Source: Serripes groenlandicus (Eukaryota; Mollusca; Bivalvia; Cardiida; Cardiidae). From it: a stretch of DNA of 64,000 nt. A program made the translations under genes and the position numbers. Each line of letters begins with the position of its first letter. Within the stretch, counting starts at the first letter, position 1. This document shows positions 1-12,200 of the stretch, one piece after another. The notes beneath the pieces were generated by a model. The model was not told the origin of the DNA. It was given only the letters and a program-made list of their open reading frames with translations, and ran no database searches. The stretch is from positions 620,001-684,000 of the forward strand of contig JASEVX010000085.1 of the NCBI GenBank assembly GCA_031761405.1, given 5' to 3'.

Positions 1-149
1 CTGGAGACTTAACCAGTACTCGCGCCGTTTGTGTGGAAACATCCCAAAGTTCAGTTCACCTACTCATGCATTTCCTGGTTTTCTCCAACCAGTACTCCCC
101 ACAACAAACTTCCCAAGCAACTGGCTGCTTTTCCATCTAAAACAGAAAA

Positions 150-345
150 CAGTTAATTAATTACAATAGAACAACATTACAGAAGGAAGGCACAGTACAA
201 CATGAACATTAGAAAACAGTTAATTAATTACAATAGAACAACATTACAGAAGGAAGGCACAGTACAACATGAACATTAGAAAACAGTTAATTAATTACAA
301 TAGAACAACATTACAGAAGGAAAAGCACACAACATGAACATCTAC
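150..345. repeat. 67-bp minisatellite, three copies inside each satellite unit
   Basis: CAGTTAATTAATTACAATAG starts at 150, 217 and 284 in the first unit, an exact 67-bp period. The first two copies are identical. The third diverges near its end, where GGAAGGCACAGTACAAC is replaced by GGAAAAGCACACAAC. The same three-copy block is found in every full unit of the array, so the triplication predates amplification of the satellite. Confidence 0.95.
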
Positions 346-663
346 AGTTTGGTTGAAAGCGGACATGTTGAAAGCGGTCGACACCAGACGACATGAGCTT
401 ACGGTTCGTTCACACATTCTGAGATCCTAGTCGCATTGACCCAACACCAAAACATGCTGCAGCATTGTGCCCGTCGATGCAACACAATCTTCAGACGGTT
501 CACAAACCATTACACTGCATAGAACAAGAAAGGAAACAGCGGGCGACGTGAACTTGAAGTTTGTTCACATATTCTGAAAACAACGGTCAGAGTTGCTGAC
601 CGTTCAGCCGTTCAAACCTGTCGCACGCTGAGTGTGTAGGTCAAATGCGACACCATCTAAAAC

Positions 664-725
664 ATTGATTGATTGGGGTTTAACCCCGTTTTTAACGATT
701 TCTCACTTAAATCACGGCAGTTCAG
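664..725 (-). mobile_element. Outer SINE remnant, 3' tail portion, in satellite unit 1
   Basis: Read on the minus strand this stretch is the end of a tRNA-derived SINE: GCCGTGAT..., then GGGGTTAAACCCC, then an (AATC)n tail. It aligns with the tail of the complete SINE at 54634-54891, which on the plus strand reads GTTTAACGCCGCTTTCAACAG...ATCACGGCGGTCAG. The homology continues after the insertion at 726-886, in 887-981. In the satellite the GGGGTTTAACCCC core has become nearly palindromic. The other units carry the same remnant. Confidence 0.8.
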
Positions 726-886
726 TTTAGTTTAGTTTAGTTTAGTTTAGTTTATATGAGTTTAGTTTAAACTTATTTATTTTACATCGATTGCGAAACA
801 AGCCTTTGGCTTAGATTAATCACTCTCGATGTCTGCTTCCTGGAGACTTAACCAGTACTCGCGCCGTTTGTGTGGAAACATCCCAA
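726..886 (-). mobile_element. Inner 5'-truncated SINE inserted in the outer SINE (satellite units 1/2)
   Basis: This segment interrupts the outer SINE and is bracketed by AGTTCAG at 719-725 and at 887-893, as expected of a target-site duplication. On the minus strand it begins TTTGGGATGTTTCCACAC, runs through GGCGCGAGTACTGG, and ends with an AT-rich stretch and a (CTAAA)n tail. Its first 38 bases match 63941-63978, inside the tRNA-headed SINE at the right window edge, at 36 positions. The tRNA-like head is absent, so this copy is 5'-truncated, as is common in target-primed insertions. All array units contain it, most with a 50-bp deletion. Confidence 0.8.
797..846. repeat. 50-bp segment present only at 'long' unit junctions (copy 1)
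   Basis: Lies between TTGCGA and CTTAACC and is absent from short junctions. It contains the small hairpin AAGCC-TTT-GGCTT at 800-812 and the string GATTAATCACTC. The reverse complement, GTGATTAAT.TAAGC, also occurs in the SINE at 63985-63998, so the segment belongs to the inner SINE and its absence elsewhere is a deletion. At the left window edge the last 7 bases of another copy are seen (1-7). Confidence 0.9.
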
Positions 887-981
887 AGTTCAGTTCACCT
901 ACTCATGCATTTCCTGGTTTTCTCCAACCAGTACTCCCCACAACAAACTTCCCAAGCAACTGGCTGCTTTTCCATCTAAAA
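887..981 (-). mobile_element. Outer SINE remnant, body portion, in satellite unit 2
   Basis: Starts with the second AGTTCAG copy and continues TTCACCTACTCATG, TTTCCTGG, CCAGTACT, AAGCAACTGGCTGCTTTTCC. It aligns position by position with 54691-54785 of the complete SINE, which has GCACCTACCCATG, TTTTCCTGG, CCAGTACT, AAGCCACTGACTACTTT. Homology fades near the first 67-bp sub-repeat, so the tRNA-like head of the outer SINE is missing from the unit. Confidence 0.78.
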
Positions 982-1635
982 CAGAAAACAGTTAATTAAT
1001 TACAATAGAACAACATTACAGAAGGAAGGCACAGTACAACATGAACATTAGAAAACAGTTAATTAATTACAATAGAACAACATTACAGAAGGAAGGCACA
1101 GTACAACATGAACATTAGAAAACAGTTAATTAATTACAATAGAACAACATTACAGAAGGAAAAGCACACAACATGAACATCTACAGTTTGGTTGAAAGCG
1201 GACATGTTGAAAGCGGTCGACACCAGACGACATGAGCTTACGGTTCGTTCACACATTCTGAGATCCTAGTCGCATTGACCCAACACCAAAACATGCTGCA
1301 GCATTGTGCCCGTCGATGCAACACAATCTTCAGACGGTTCACAAACCATTACACTGCATAGAACAAGAACGGAAACAGCGGGCGACGTGAACTTGAAGTT
1401 TGTTCACATATTCTGAAAACAACGGTCAGAGTTGCTGACCGTTCAGCCGTTCAAACCTGTCGCACGCTGAGTGTGTAGGTCAAATGCGACACCATCTAAA
1501 ACATTGATTGATTGGGGTTTAACCCCGTTTTTAACGATTTCTCACTTAAATCACGGCAGTTCAGTTTAGTTTAGTTTAGTTTAGTTTAGTTTATATGAGT
1601 TTAGTTTAAACTTATTTATTTTACATCGATTGCGA

Positions 1636-1685
1636 AACAAGCCTTTGGCTTAGATTAATCACTCTCGATGTCTGCTTCCTGGAGA
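1636..1685. repeat. 50-bp long-junction segment (copy 2)
   Basis: Identical in sequence and place to the segment at 797-846. It is the last long junction before 26 consecutive short junctions, from 2485 to 28782. Confidence 0.9.
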
Positions 1686-2484
1686 CTTAACCAGTACTCG
1701 CGCCGTTTGTGTGGAAACATCCCAAAGTTCAGTTCACCTACTCATGCATTTCCTGGTTTTCTCCAACCAGTACTCCCCACAACAAACTTCCCAAGCAACT
1801 GGCTGCTTTTCCATCTAAAACAGAAAACAGTTAATTAATTACAATAGAACAACATTACAGAAGGAAGGCACAGTACAACATGAACATTAGAAAACAGTTA
1901 ATTAATTACAATAGAACAACATTACAGAAGGAAGGCACAGTACAACATGAACATTAGAAAACAGTTAATTAATTACAATAGAACAACATTACAGAAGGAA
2001 AAGCACACAACATGAACATCTACAGTTTGGTTGAAAGCGGACATGTTGAAAGCGGTCGACACCAGACGACATGAGCTTACGGTTCGTTCACACATTCTGA
2101 GATCCTAGTCGCATTGACCCAACACCAAAACATGCTGCAGCATTGTGCCCGTCGATGCAACACAATCTTCAGACGGTTCACAAACCATTACACTGCATAG
2201 AACAAGAAAGGAAACAGCGGGCGACGTGAACTTGAAGTTTGTTCACATATTCTGAAAACAACGGTCAGAGTTGCCGACCGTTCAGCCGTTCAAACCTGTC
2301 GCACGCTGAGTGTGTAGGTCAAATGCGACACCATCTAAAACATTGATTGATTGGGGTTTAACCCCGTTTTTAACGATTTCTCACTTAAATCACGGCAGTT
2401 CAGTTTAGTTTAGTTTAATTTAGTTTAGTTTAGTTTAGTTTATATGAGTTTAGTTTAAACTTATTTATTTTACATCGATTGCGA

Positions 2485-3283
2485 CTTAACCAGTACTCGC
2501 GCCGTTTGTGTGGAAACATCCCAAAGTTCAGTTCACCTACTCATGCATTTCCTGGTTTTCTCCAACCAGTACTCCCCACAACAAACTTCCCAAGCAACTG
2601 GCTGCTTTTCCATCTAAAACAGAAAACAGTTAATTAATTACAATAGAACAACATTACAGAAGGAAGGCACAGTACAACATGAACATTAGAAAACAGTTAA
2701 TTAATTACAATAGAACAACATTACAGAAGGAAGGCACAGTACAACATGAACATTAGAAAACAGTTAATTAATTACAATAGAACAACATTACAGAAGGAAA
2801 AGCACACAACATGAACATCTACAGTTTGGTTGAAAGCGGACATGTTGAAAGCGGTCGACACCAGACGACATGAGCTTACGGTTCGTTCACACATTCTGAG
2901 ATCCTAGTCGCATTGACCCAACACCAAAACATGCTGCAGCATTGTGCCCGTCGATGCAACACAATCTTCAGACGGTTCACAAACCATTACACTGCATAGA
3001 ACAAGAAAGGAAACAGCGGGCGACGTGAACTTGAAGTTTGTTCACATATTCTGAAAACAACGGTCAGAGTTGCCGACCGTTCAGCCGTTCAAACCTGTCG
3101 CACGCTGAGTGTGTAGGTCAAATGCGACACCATCTAAAACATTGATTGATTGGGGTTTAACCCCGTTTTTAACGATTTCTCACTTAAATCACGGCAGTTC
3201 AGTTTAGTTTAGTTTAATTTAGTTTAGTTTAGTTTAGTTTATATGAGTTTAGTTTAAACTTATTTATTTTACATCGATTGCGA
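2485..3283. repeat. Representative 799-bp 'short' satellite unit
   Basis: Typical unit of the array. In plus-strand order it holds the end of an inserted SINE (CGCGCCGTTTGTGTGG and following bases), the AGTTCAG target duplicate, the body of an outer SINE, three 67-bp sub-repeats, about 320 bp of otherwise unrecognised sequence, and the outer SINE tail (ATTGATTGATTGGGG...CACGGCAGTTCAG). A pentamer tract (TTTAG)2 TTTAA (TTTAG)4 follows, then a short AT-rich stretch ending TACATCGATTGCGA. The short junction between units reads TTGCGA-CTTAACC and lacks the 50-bp segment of the long form. Confidence 0.95.
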
Positions 3284-6200
3284 CTTAACCAGTACTCGCG
3301 CCGTTTGTGTGGAAACATCCCAAAGTTCAGTTCACCTACTCATGCATTTCCTGGTTTTCTCCAACCAGTACTCCCCACAACAAACTTCCCAAGCAACTGG
3401 CTGCTTTTCCATCTAAAACAGAAAACAGTTAATTAATTACAATAGAACAACATTACAGAAGGAAGGCACAGTACAACATGAACATTAGAAAACAGTTAAT
3501 TAATTACAATAGAACAACATTACAGAAGGAAGGCACAGTACAACATGAACATTAGAAAACAGTTAATTAATTACAATAGAACAACATTACAGAAGGAAAA
3601 GCACACAACATGAACATCTACAGTTTGGTTGAAAGCGGACATGTTGAAAGCGGTCGACACCAGACGACATGAGCTTACGGTTCGTTCACACATTCTGAGA
3701 TCCTAGTCGCATTGACCCAACACCAAAACATGCTGCAGCATTGTGCCCGTCGATGCAACACAATCTTCAGACGGTTCACAAACCATTACACTGCATAGAA
3801 CAAGAAAGGAAACAGCGGGCGACGTGAACTTGAAGTTTGTTCACATATTCTGAAAACAACGGTCAGAGTTGCCGACCGTTCAGCCGATCAAACCTGTCGC
3901 ACGCTGAGTGTGTAGGTCAAATGCGACACCATCTAAAACATTGATTGATTGGGGTTTAACCCCGTTTTTAACGATTTCTCACTTAAATCACGGCAGTTCA
4001 GTTTAGTTTAGTTTAATTTAGTTTAGTTTAGTTTAGTTTATATGAGTTTAGTTTAAACTTATTTATTTTACATCGATTGCGACTTAACCAGTACTCGCGC
4101 CGTTTGTGTGGAAACATCCCAAAGTTCAGTTCACCTACTCATGCATTTCCTGGTTTTCTCCAACCAGTACTCCCCACAACAAACTTCCCAAGCAACTGGC
4201 TGCTTTTCCATCTAAAACAGAAAACAGTTAATTAATTACAATAGAACAACATTACAGAAGGAAGGCACAGTACAACATGAACATTAGAAAACAGTTAATT
4301 AATTACAATAGAACAACATTACAGAAGGAAGGCACAGTACAACATGAACATTAGAAAACAGTTAATTATTTACAATAGAACAACATTACAGAAGGAAAAG
4401 CACACAACATGAACATCTACAGTTTGGTTGAAAGCGGACATGTTGAAAGCGGTCGACACCAGACGACATGAGCTTACGGTTCGTTCACACATTCTGAGAT
4501 CCTAGTCGCATTGACCCAACACCAAAACATGCTGCAGCATTGTGCCCGTCGATGCAACACAATCTTCAGACGGTTCACAAACCATTACACTGCATAGAAC
4601 AAGAAAGGAAACAGCGGGCGACGTGAACTTGAAGTTTGTTCACATATTCTGAAAACAACGGTCAGAGTTGCCGACCGTTCAGCCGTTCAAACCTGTCGCA
4701 CGCTGAGTGTGTAGGTCAAATGCGACACCATCTAAAACATTGATTGATTGGGGTTTAACCCCGTTTTTAACGATTTCTCACTTAAATCACGGCAGTTCAG
4801 TTTAGTTTAGTTTAATTTAGTTTAGTTTAGTTTAGTTTATATGAGTTTAGTTTAAACTTATTTATTTTACATCGATTGCGACTTAACCAGTACTCGCGCC
4901 GTTTGTGTGGAAACATCCCAAAGTTCAGTTCACCTACTCATGCATTTCCTGGTTTTCTCCAACCAGTACTCCCCACAACAAACTTCCCAAGCAACTGGCT
5001 GCTTTTCCATCTAAAACAGAAAACAGTTAATTAATTACAATAGAACAACATTACAGAAGGAAGGCACAGTACAACATGAACATTAGAAAACAGTTAATTA
5101 ATTACAATAGAACAACATTACAGAAGGAAGGCACAGTACAACATGAACATTAGAAAACAGTTAATTAATTACAATAGAACAACATTACAGAAGGAAAAGC
5201 ACACAACATGAACATCTACAGTTTGGTTGAAAGCGGACATGTTGAAAGCGGTCGACACCAGACGACATGAGCTTACGGTTCGTTCACACATTCTGAGATC
5301 CTAGTCGCATTGACCCAACACCAAAACATGCTGCAGCATTGTGCCCGTCGATGCAACACAATCTTCAGACGGTTCACAAACCATTACACTGCATAGAACA
5401 AGAAAGGAAACAGCGGGCGACGTGAACTTGAAGTTTGTTCACATATTCTGAAAACAACGGTCAGAGTTGCCGACCGTTCAGCCGTTCAAACCTGTCGCAC
5501 GCTGAGTGTGTAGGTCAAATGCGACACCATCTAAAACATTGATTGATTGGGGTTTAACCCCGTTTTTAACGATTTCTCACTTAAATCACGGCAGTTCAGT
5601 TTAGTTTAGTTTAATTTAGTTTAGTTTAGTTTAGTTTATATGAGTTTAGTTTAAACTTATTTATTTTACATCGATTGCGACTTAACCAGTACTCGCGCCG
5701 TTTGTGTGGAAACATCCCAAAGTTCAGTTCACCTACTCATGCATTTCCTGGTTTTCTCCAACCAGTACTCCCCACAACAAACTTCCCAAGCAACTGGCTG
5801 CTTTTCCATCTAAAACAGAAAACAGTTAATTAATTACAATAGAACAACATTACAGAAGGAAGGCACAGTACAACATGAACATTAGAAAACAGTTAATTAA
5901 TTACAATAGAACAACATTACAGAAGGAAGGCACAGTACAACATGAACATTAGAAAACAGTTAATTAATTACAATAGAACAACATTACAGAAGGAAAAGCA
6001 CACAACATGAACATCTACAGTTTGGTTGAAAGCGGACATGTTGAAAGCGGTCGACACCAGACGACATGAGCTTACGGTTCGTTCACACATTCTGAGATCC
6101 TAGTCGCATTGACCCAACACCAAAACATGCTGCAGCATTGTGCCCGTCGATGCAACACAATCTTCAGACGGTTCACAAACCATTACACTGCATAGAACAA

Positions 6201-9200
6201 GAAAGGAAACAGCGGGCGACGTGAACTTGAAGTTTGTTCACATATTCTGAAAACAACGGTCAGAGTTGCCGACCGTTCAGCCGTTCAAACCTGTCGCACG
6301 CTGAGTGTGTAGGTCAAATGCGACACCATCTAAAACATTGATTGATTGGGGTTTAACCCCGTTTTTAACGATTTCTCACTTAAATCACGGCAGTTCAGTT
6401 TAGTTTAGTTTAATTTAGTTTAGTTTATATGAGTTTAGTTTAAACTTATTTATTTTACATCGATTGCGACTTAACCAGTACTCGCGCCGTTTGTGTGGAA
6501 ACATCCCAAAGTTCAGTTCACCTACTCATGCATTTCCTGGTTTTCTCCAACCAGTACTCCCCACAACAAACTTCCCAAGCAACTGGCTGCTTTTCCATCT
6601 AAAACAGAAAACAGTTAATTAATTACAATAGAACAACATTACAGAAGGAAGGCACAGTACAACATGAACATTAGAAAACAGTTAATTAATTACAATAGAA
6701 CAACATTACAGAAGGAAGGCACAGTACAACATGAACATTAGAAAACAGTTAATTAATTACAATAGAACAACATTACAGAAGGAAAAGCACACAACATGAA
6801 CATCTACAGTTTGGTTGAAAGCGGACATGTTGAAAGCGGTCGACACCAGACGACATGAGCTTACGGTTCGTTCACACATTCTGAGATCCTAGTCGCATTG
6901 ACCCAACACCAAAACATGCTGCAGCATTGTGCCCGTCGATGCAACACAATCTTCAGACGGTTCACAAACCATTACACTGCATAGAACAAGAAAGGAAACA
7001 GCGGGCGACGTGAACTTGAAGTTTGTTCACATATTCTGAAAACAACGGTCAGAGTTGCCGACCGTTCAGCCGTTCAAACCTGTCGCACGCTGAGTGTGTA
7101 GGTCAAATGCGACACCATCTAAAACATTGATTGATTGGGGTTTAACCCCGTTTTTAACGATTTCTCACTTAAATCACGGCAGTTCAGTTTAGTTTAGTTT
7201 AATTTAGTTTAGTTTAGTTTAGTTTATATGAGTTTAGTTTAAACTTATTTATTTTACATCGATTGCGACTTAACCAGTACTCGCGCCGTTTGTGTGGAAA
7301 CATCCCAAAGTTCAGTTCACCTACTCATGCATTTCCTGGTTTTCTCCAACCAGTACTCCCCACAACAAACTTCCCAAGCAACTGGCTGCTTTTCCATCTA
7401 AAACAGAAAACAGTTAATTAATTACAATAGAACAACATTACAGAAGGAAGGCACAGTACAACATGAACATTAGAAAACAGTTAATTAATTACAATAGAAC
7501 AACATTACAGAAGGAAGGCACAGTACAACATGAACATTAGAAAACAGTTAATTAATTACAATAGAACAACATTACAGAAGGAAAAGCACACAACATGAAC
7601 ATCTACAGTTTGGTTGAAAGCGGACATGTTGAAAGCGGTCGACACCAGACGACATGAGCTTACGGTTCGTTCACACATTCTGAGATCCTAGTCGCATTGA
7701 CCCAACACCAAAACATGCTGCAGCATTGTGCCCGTCGATGCAACACAATCTTCAGACGGTTCACAAACCATTACACTGCATAGAACAAGAAAGGAAACAG
7801 CGGGCGACGTGAACTTGAAGTTTGTTCACATATTCTGAAAACAACGGTCAGAGTTGCCGACCGTTCAGCCGTTCAAACCTGTCGCACGCTGAGTGTGTAG
7901 GTCAAATGCGACACCATCTAAAACATTGATTGATTGGGGTTTAACCCCGTTTTTAACGATTTCTCACTTAAATCACGGCAGTTCAGTTTAGTTTAGTTTA
8001 GTTTAGTTTAGTTTAGTTTAGTTTATATGAGTTTAGTTTAAACTTATTTATTTTACATCGATTGCGACTTAACCAGTACTCGCGCCGTTTGTGTGGAAAC
8101 ATCCCAAAGTTCAGTTCACCTACTCATGCATTTCCTGGTTTTCTCCAACCAGTACTCCCCACAACAAACTTCCCAAGCAACTGGCTGCTTTTCCATCTAA
8201 AACAGAAAACAGTTAATTAATTACAATAGAACAACATTACAGAAGGAAGGCACAGTACAACATGAACATTAGAAAACAGTTAATTAATTACAATAGAACA
8301 ACATTACAGAAGGAAGGCACAGTACAACATGAACATTAGAAAACAGTTAATTAATTACAATAGAACAACATTACAGAAGGAAAAGCACACAACATGAACA
8401 TCTACAGTTTGGTTGAAAGCGGACATGTTGAAAGCGGTCGACACCAGACGACATGAGCTTACGGTTCGTTCACACATTCTGAGATCCTAGTCGCATTGAC
8501 CCAACACCAAAACATGCTGCAGCATTGTGCCCGTCGATGCAACACAATCTTCAGACGGTTCACAAACCATTACACTGCATAGAACAAGAAAGGAAACAGC
8601 GGGCGACGTGAACTTGAAGTTTGTTCACATATTCTGAAAACAACGGTCAGAGTTGCCGACCGTTCAGCCGTTCAAACCTGTCGCACGCTGAGTGTGTAGG
8701 TCAAATGCGACACCATCTAAAACATTGATTGATTGGGGTTTAACCCCGTTTTTAACGATTTCTCACTTAAATCACGGCAGTTCAGTTTAGTTTAGTTTAA
8801 TTTAGTTTAGTTTAGTTTAGTTTATATGAGTTTAGTTTAAACTTATTTATTTTACATCGATTGCGACTTAACCAGTACTCGCGCCGTTTGTGTGGAAACA
8901 TCCCAAAGTTCAGTTCACCTACTCATGCATTTCCTGGTTTTCTCCAACCAGTACTCCCCACAACAAACTTCCCAAGCAACTGGCTGCTTTTCCATCTAAA
9001 ACAGAAAACAGTTAATTAATTACAATAGAACAACATTACAGAAGGAAGGCACAGTACAACATGAACATTAGAAAACAGTTAATTAATTACAATAGAACAA
9101 CATTACAGAAGGAAGGCACAGTACAACATGAACATTAGAAAACAGTTAATTAATTACAATAGAACAACATTACAGAAGGAAAAGCACACAACATGAACAT

Positions 9201-12200
9201 CTACAGTTTGGTTGAAAGCGGACATGTTGAAAGCGGTCGACACCAGACGACATGAGCTTACGGTTCGTTCACACATTCTGAGATCCTAGTCGCATTGACC
9301 CAACACCAAAACATGCTGCAGCATTGTGCCCGTCGATGCAACACAATCTTCAGACGGTTCACAAACCATTACACTGCATAGAACAAGAAAGGAAACAGCG
9401 GGCGACGTGAACTTGAAGTTTGTTCACATATTCTGAAAACAACGGTCAGAGTTGCCGACCGTTCAGCCGTTCAAACCTGTCGCACGCTGAGTGTGTAGGT
9501 CAAATGCGACACCATCTAAAACATTGATTGATTGGGGTTTAACCCCGTTTTTAACGATTTCTCACTTAAATCACGGCAGTTCAGTTTAGTTTAGTTTAAT
9601 TTAGTTTAGTTTAGTTTAGTTTATATGAGTTTAGTTTAAACTTATTTATTTTACATCGATTGCGACTTAACCAGTACTCGCGCCGTTTGTGTGGAAACAT
9701 CCCAAAGTTCAGTTCACCTACTCATGCATTTCCTGGTTTTCTCCAACCAGTACTCCCCACAACAAACTTCCCAAGCAACTGGCTGCTTTTCCATCTAAAA
9801 CAGAAAACAGTTAATTAATTACAATAGAACAACATTACAGAAGGAAGGCACAGTACAACATGAACATTAGAAAACAGTTAATTAATTACAATAGAACAAC
9901 ATTACAGAAGGAAGGCACAGTACAACATGAACATTAGAAAACAGTTAATTAATTACAATAGAACAACATTACAGAAGGAAAAGCACACAACATGAACATC
10001 TACAGTTTGGTTGAAAGCGGACATGTTGAAAGCGGTCGACACCAGACGACATGAGCTTACGGTTCGTTCACACATTCTGAGATCCTAGTCGCATTGACCC
10101 AACACCAAAACATGCTGCAGCATTGTGCCCGTCGATGCAACACAATCTTCAGACGGTTCACAAACCATTACACTGCATAGAACAAGAAAGGAAACAGCGG
10201 GCGACGTGAACTTGAAGTTTGTTCACATATTTTGAAAACAACGGTCAGAGTTGCCGACCGTTCAGCCGTTCAAACCTGTCGCACGCTGAGTGTGTAGGTC
10301 AAATGCGACACCATCTAAAACATTGATTGATTGGGGTTTAACCCCGTTTTTAACGATTTCTCACTTAAATCACGGCAGTTCAGTTTAGTTTAGTTTAATT
10401 TAGTTTAGTTTAGTTTATATGAGTTTAGTTTAAACTTATTTATTTTACATCGATTGCGACTTAACCAGTACTCGCGCCGTTTGTGTGGAAACATCCCAAA
10501 GTTCAGTTCACCTACTCATGCATTTCCTGGTTTTCTCCAACCAGTACTCCCCACAACAAACTTCCCAAGCAACTGGCTGCTTTTCCATCTAAAACAGAAA
10601 ACAGTTAATTAATTACAATAGAACAACATTACAGAAGGAAGGCACAGTACAACATGAACATTAGAAAACAGTTAATTAATTACAATAGAACAACATTACA
10701 GAAGGAAGGCACAGTACAACATGAACATTAGAAAACAGTTAATTAATTACAATAGAACAACATTACAGAAGGAAAAGCACACAACATGAACATCTACAGT
10801 TTGGTTGAAAGCGGACATGTTGAAAGCGGTCGACACCAGACGACATGAGCTTACGGTTCGTTCACACATTCTGAGATCCTAGTCGCATTGACCCAACACC
10901 AAAACATGCTGCAGCATTGTGCCCGTCGATGCAACACAATCTTCAGACGGTTCACAAACCATTACACTGCATAGAACAAGAAAGGAAACAGCGGGCGACG
11001 TGAACTTGAAGTTTGTTCACATATTCTGAAAACAACGGTCAGAGTTGCCGACCGTTCAGCCGTTCAAACCTGTCGCATGCTGAGTGTGTAGGTCAAATGC
11101 GACACCATCTAAAACATTGATTGATTGGGGTTTAACCCCGTTTTTAACGATTTCTCACTTAAATCACGGCAGTTCAGTTTAGTTTAGTTTAATTTAGTTT
11201 AGTTTAGTTTAGTTTATATGAGTTTAGTTTAAACTTATTTATTTTACATCGATTGCGACTTAACCAGTACTCGCGCCGTTTGTGTGGAAACATCCCAAAG
11301 TTCAGTTCACCTACTCATGCATTTCCTGGTTTTCTCCAACCAGTACTCCCCACAACAAACTTCCCAAGCAACTGGCTGCTTTTCCATCTAAAACAGAAAA
11401 CAGTTAATTAATTACAATAGAACAACATTACAGAAGGAAGGCACAGTACAACATGAACATTAGAAAACAGTTAATTAATTACAATAGAACAACATTACAG
11501 AAGGAAGGCACAGTACAACATGAACATTAGAAAACAGTTAATTAATTACAATAGAACAACATTACAGAAGGAAAAGCACACAACATGAACATCTACAGTT
11601 TGGTTGAAAGCGGACATGTTGAAAGCGGTCGACACCAGACGACATGAGCTTACGGTTCGTTCACACATTCTGAGATCCTAGTCGCATTGACCCAACACCA
11701 AAACATGCTGCAGCATTGTGCCCGTCGATGCAACACAATCTTCAGACGGTTCACAAACCATTACACTGCATAGAACAAGAAAGGAAACAGCGGGCGACGT
11801 GAACTTGAAGTTTGTTCACATATTCTGAAAACAACGGTCAGAGTTGCCGACCGTTCAGCCGTTCAAACCTGTCGCACGCTGAGTGTGTAGGTCAAATGCG
11901 ACACCATCTAAAACATTGATTGATTGGGGTTTAACCCCGTTTTTAACGATTTCTCACTTAAATCACGGCAGTTCAGTTTAGTTTAGTTTAATTTAGTTTA
12001 GTTTAGTTTAGTTTATATGAGTTTAGTTTAAACTTATTTATTTTACATCGATTGCGACTTAACCAGTACTCGCGCCGTTTGTGTGGAAACATCCCAAAGT
12101 TCAGTTCACCTACTCATGCATTTCCTGGTTTTCTCCAACCAGTACTCCCCACAACAAACTTCCCAAGCAACTGGCTGCTTTTCCATCTAAAACAGAAAAC

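Larger units (their letters stand above)
847..1685. repeat. Representative 839-bp 'long' satellite unit
   Basis: Same layout as the common unit, but it ends with the 50-bp segment 1636-1685 and has an uninterrupted tract of five TTTAG pentamers. It and the unit before it carry GTTGCTGACC where nearly all later units have GTTGCCGACC, so the units at the left edge form a distinguishable subgroup. Confidence 0.93.

Noticed and set aside
726..770. (TTTAG)n tract as telomere-like repeat
   Set aside because: Animal telomeres are TTAGGG or TTAGG; this pentamer tract is short, lies in the interior of each unit, and is explained as the (CTAAA)n tail of the inner SINE.
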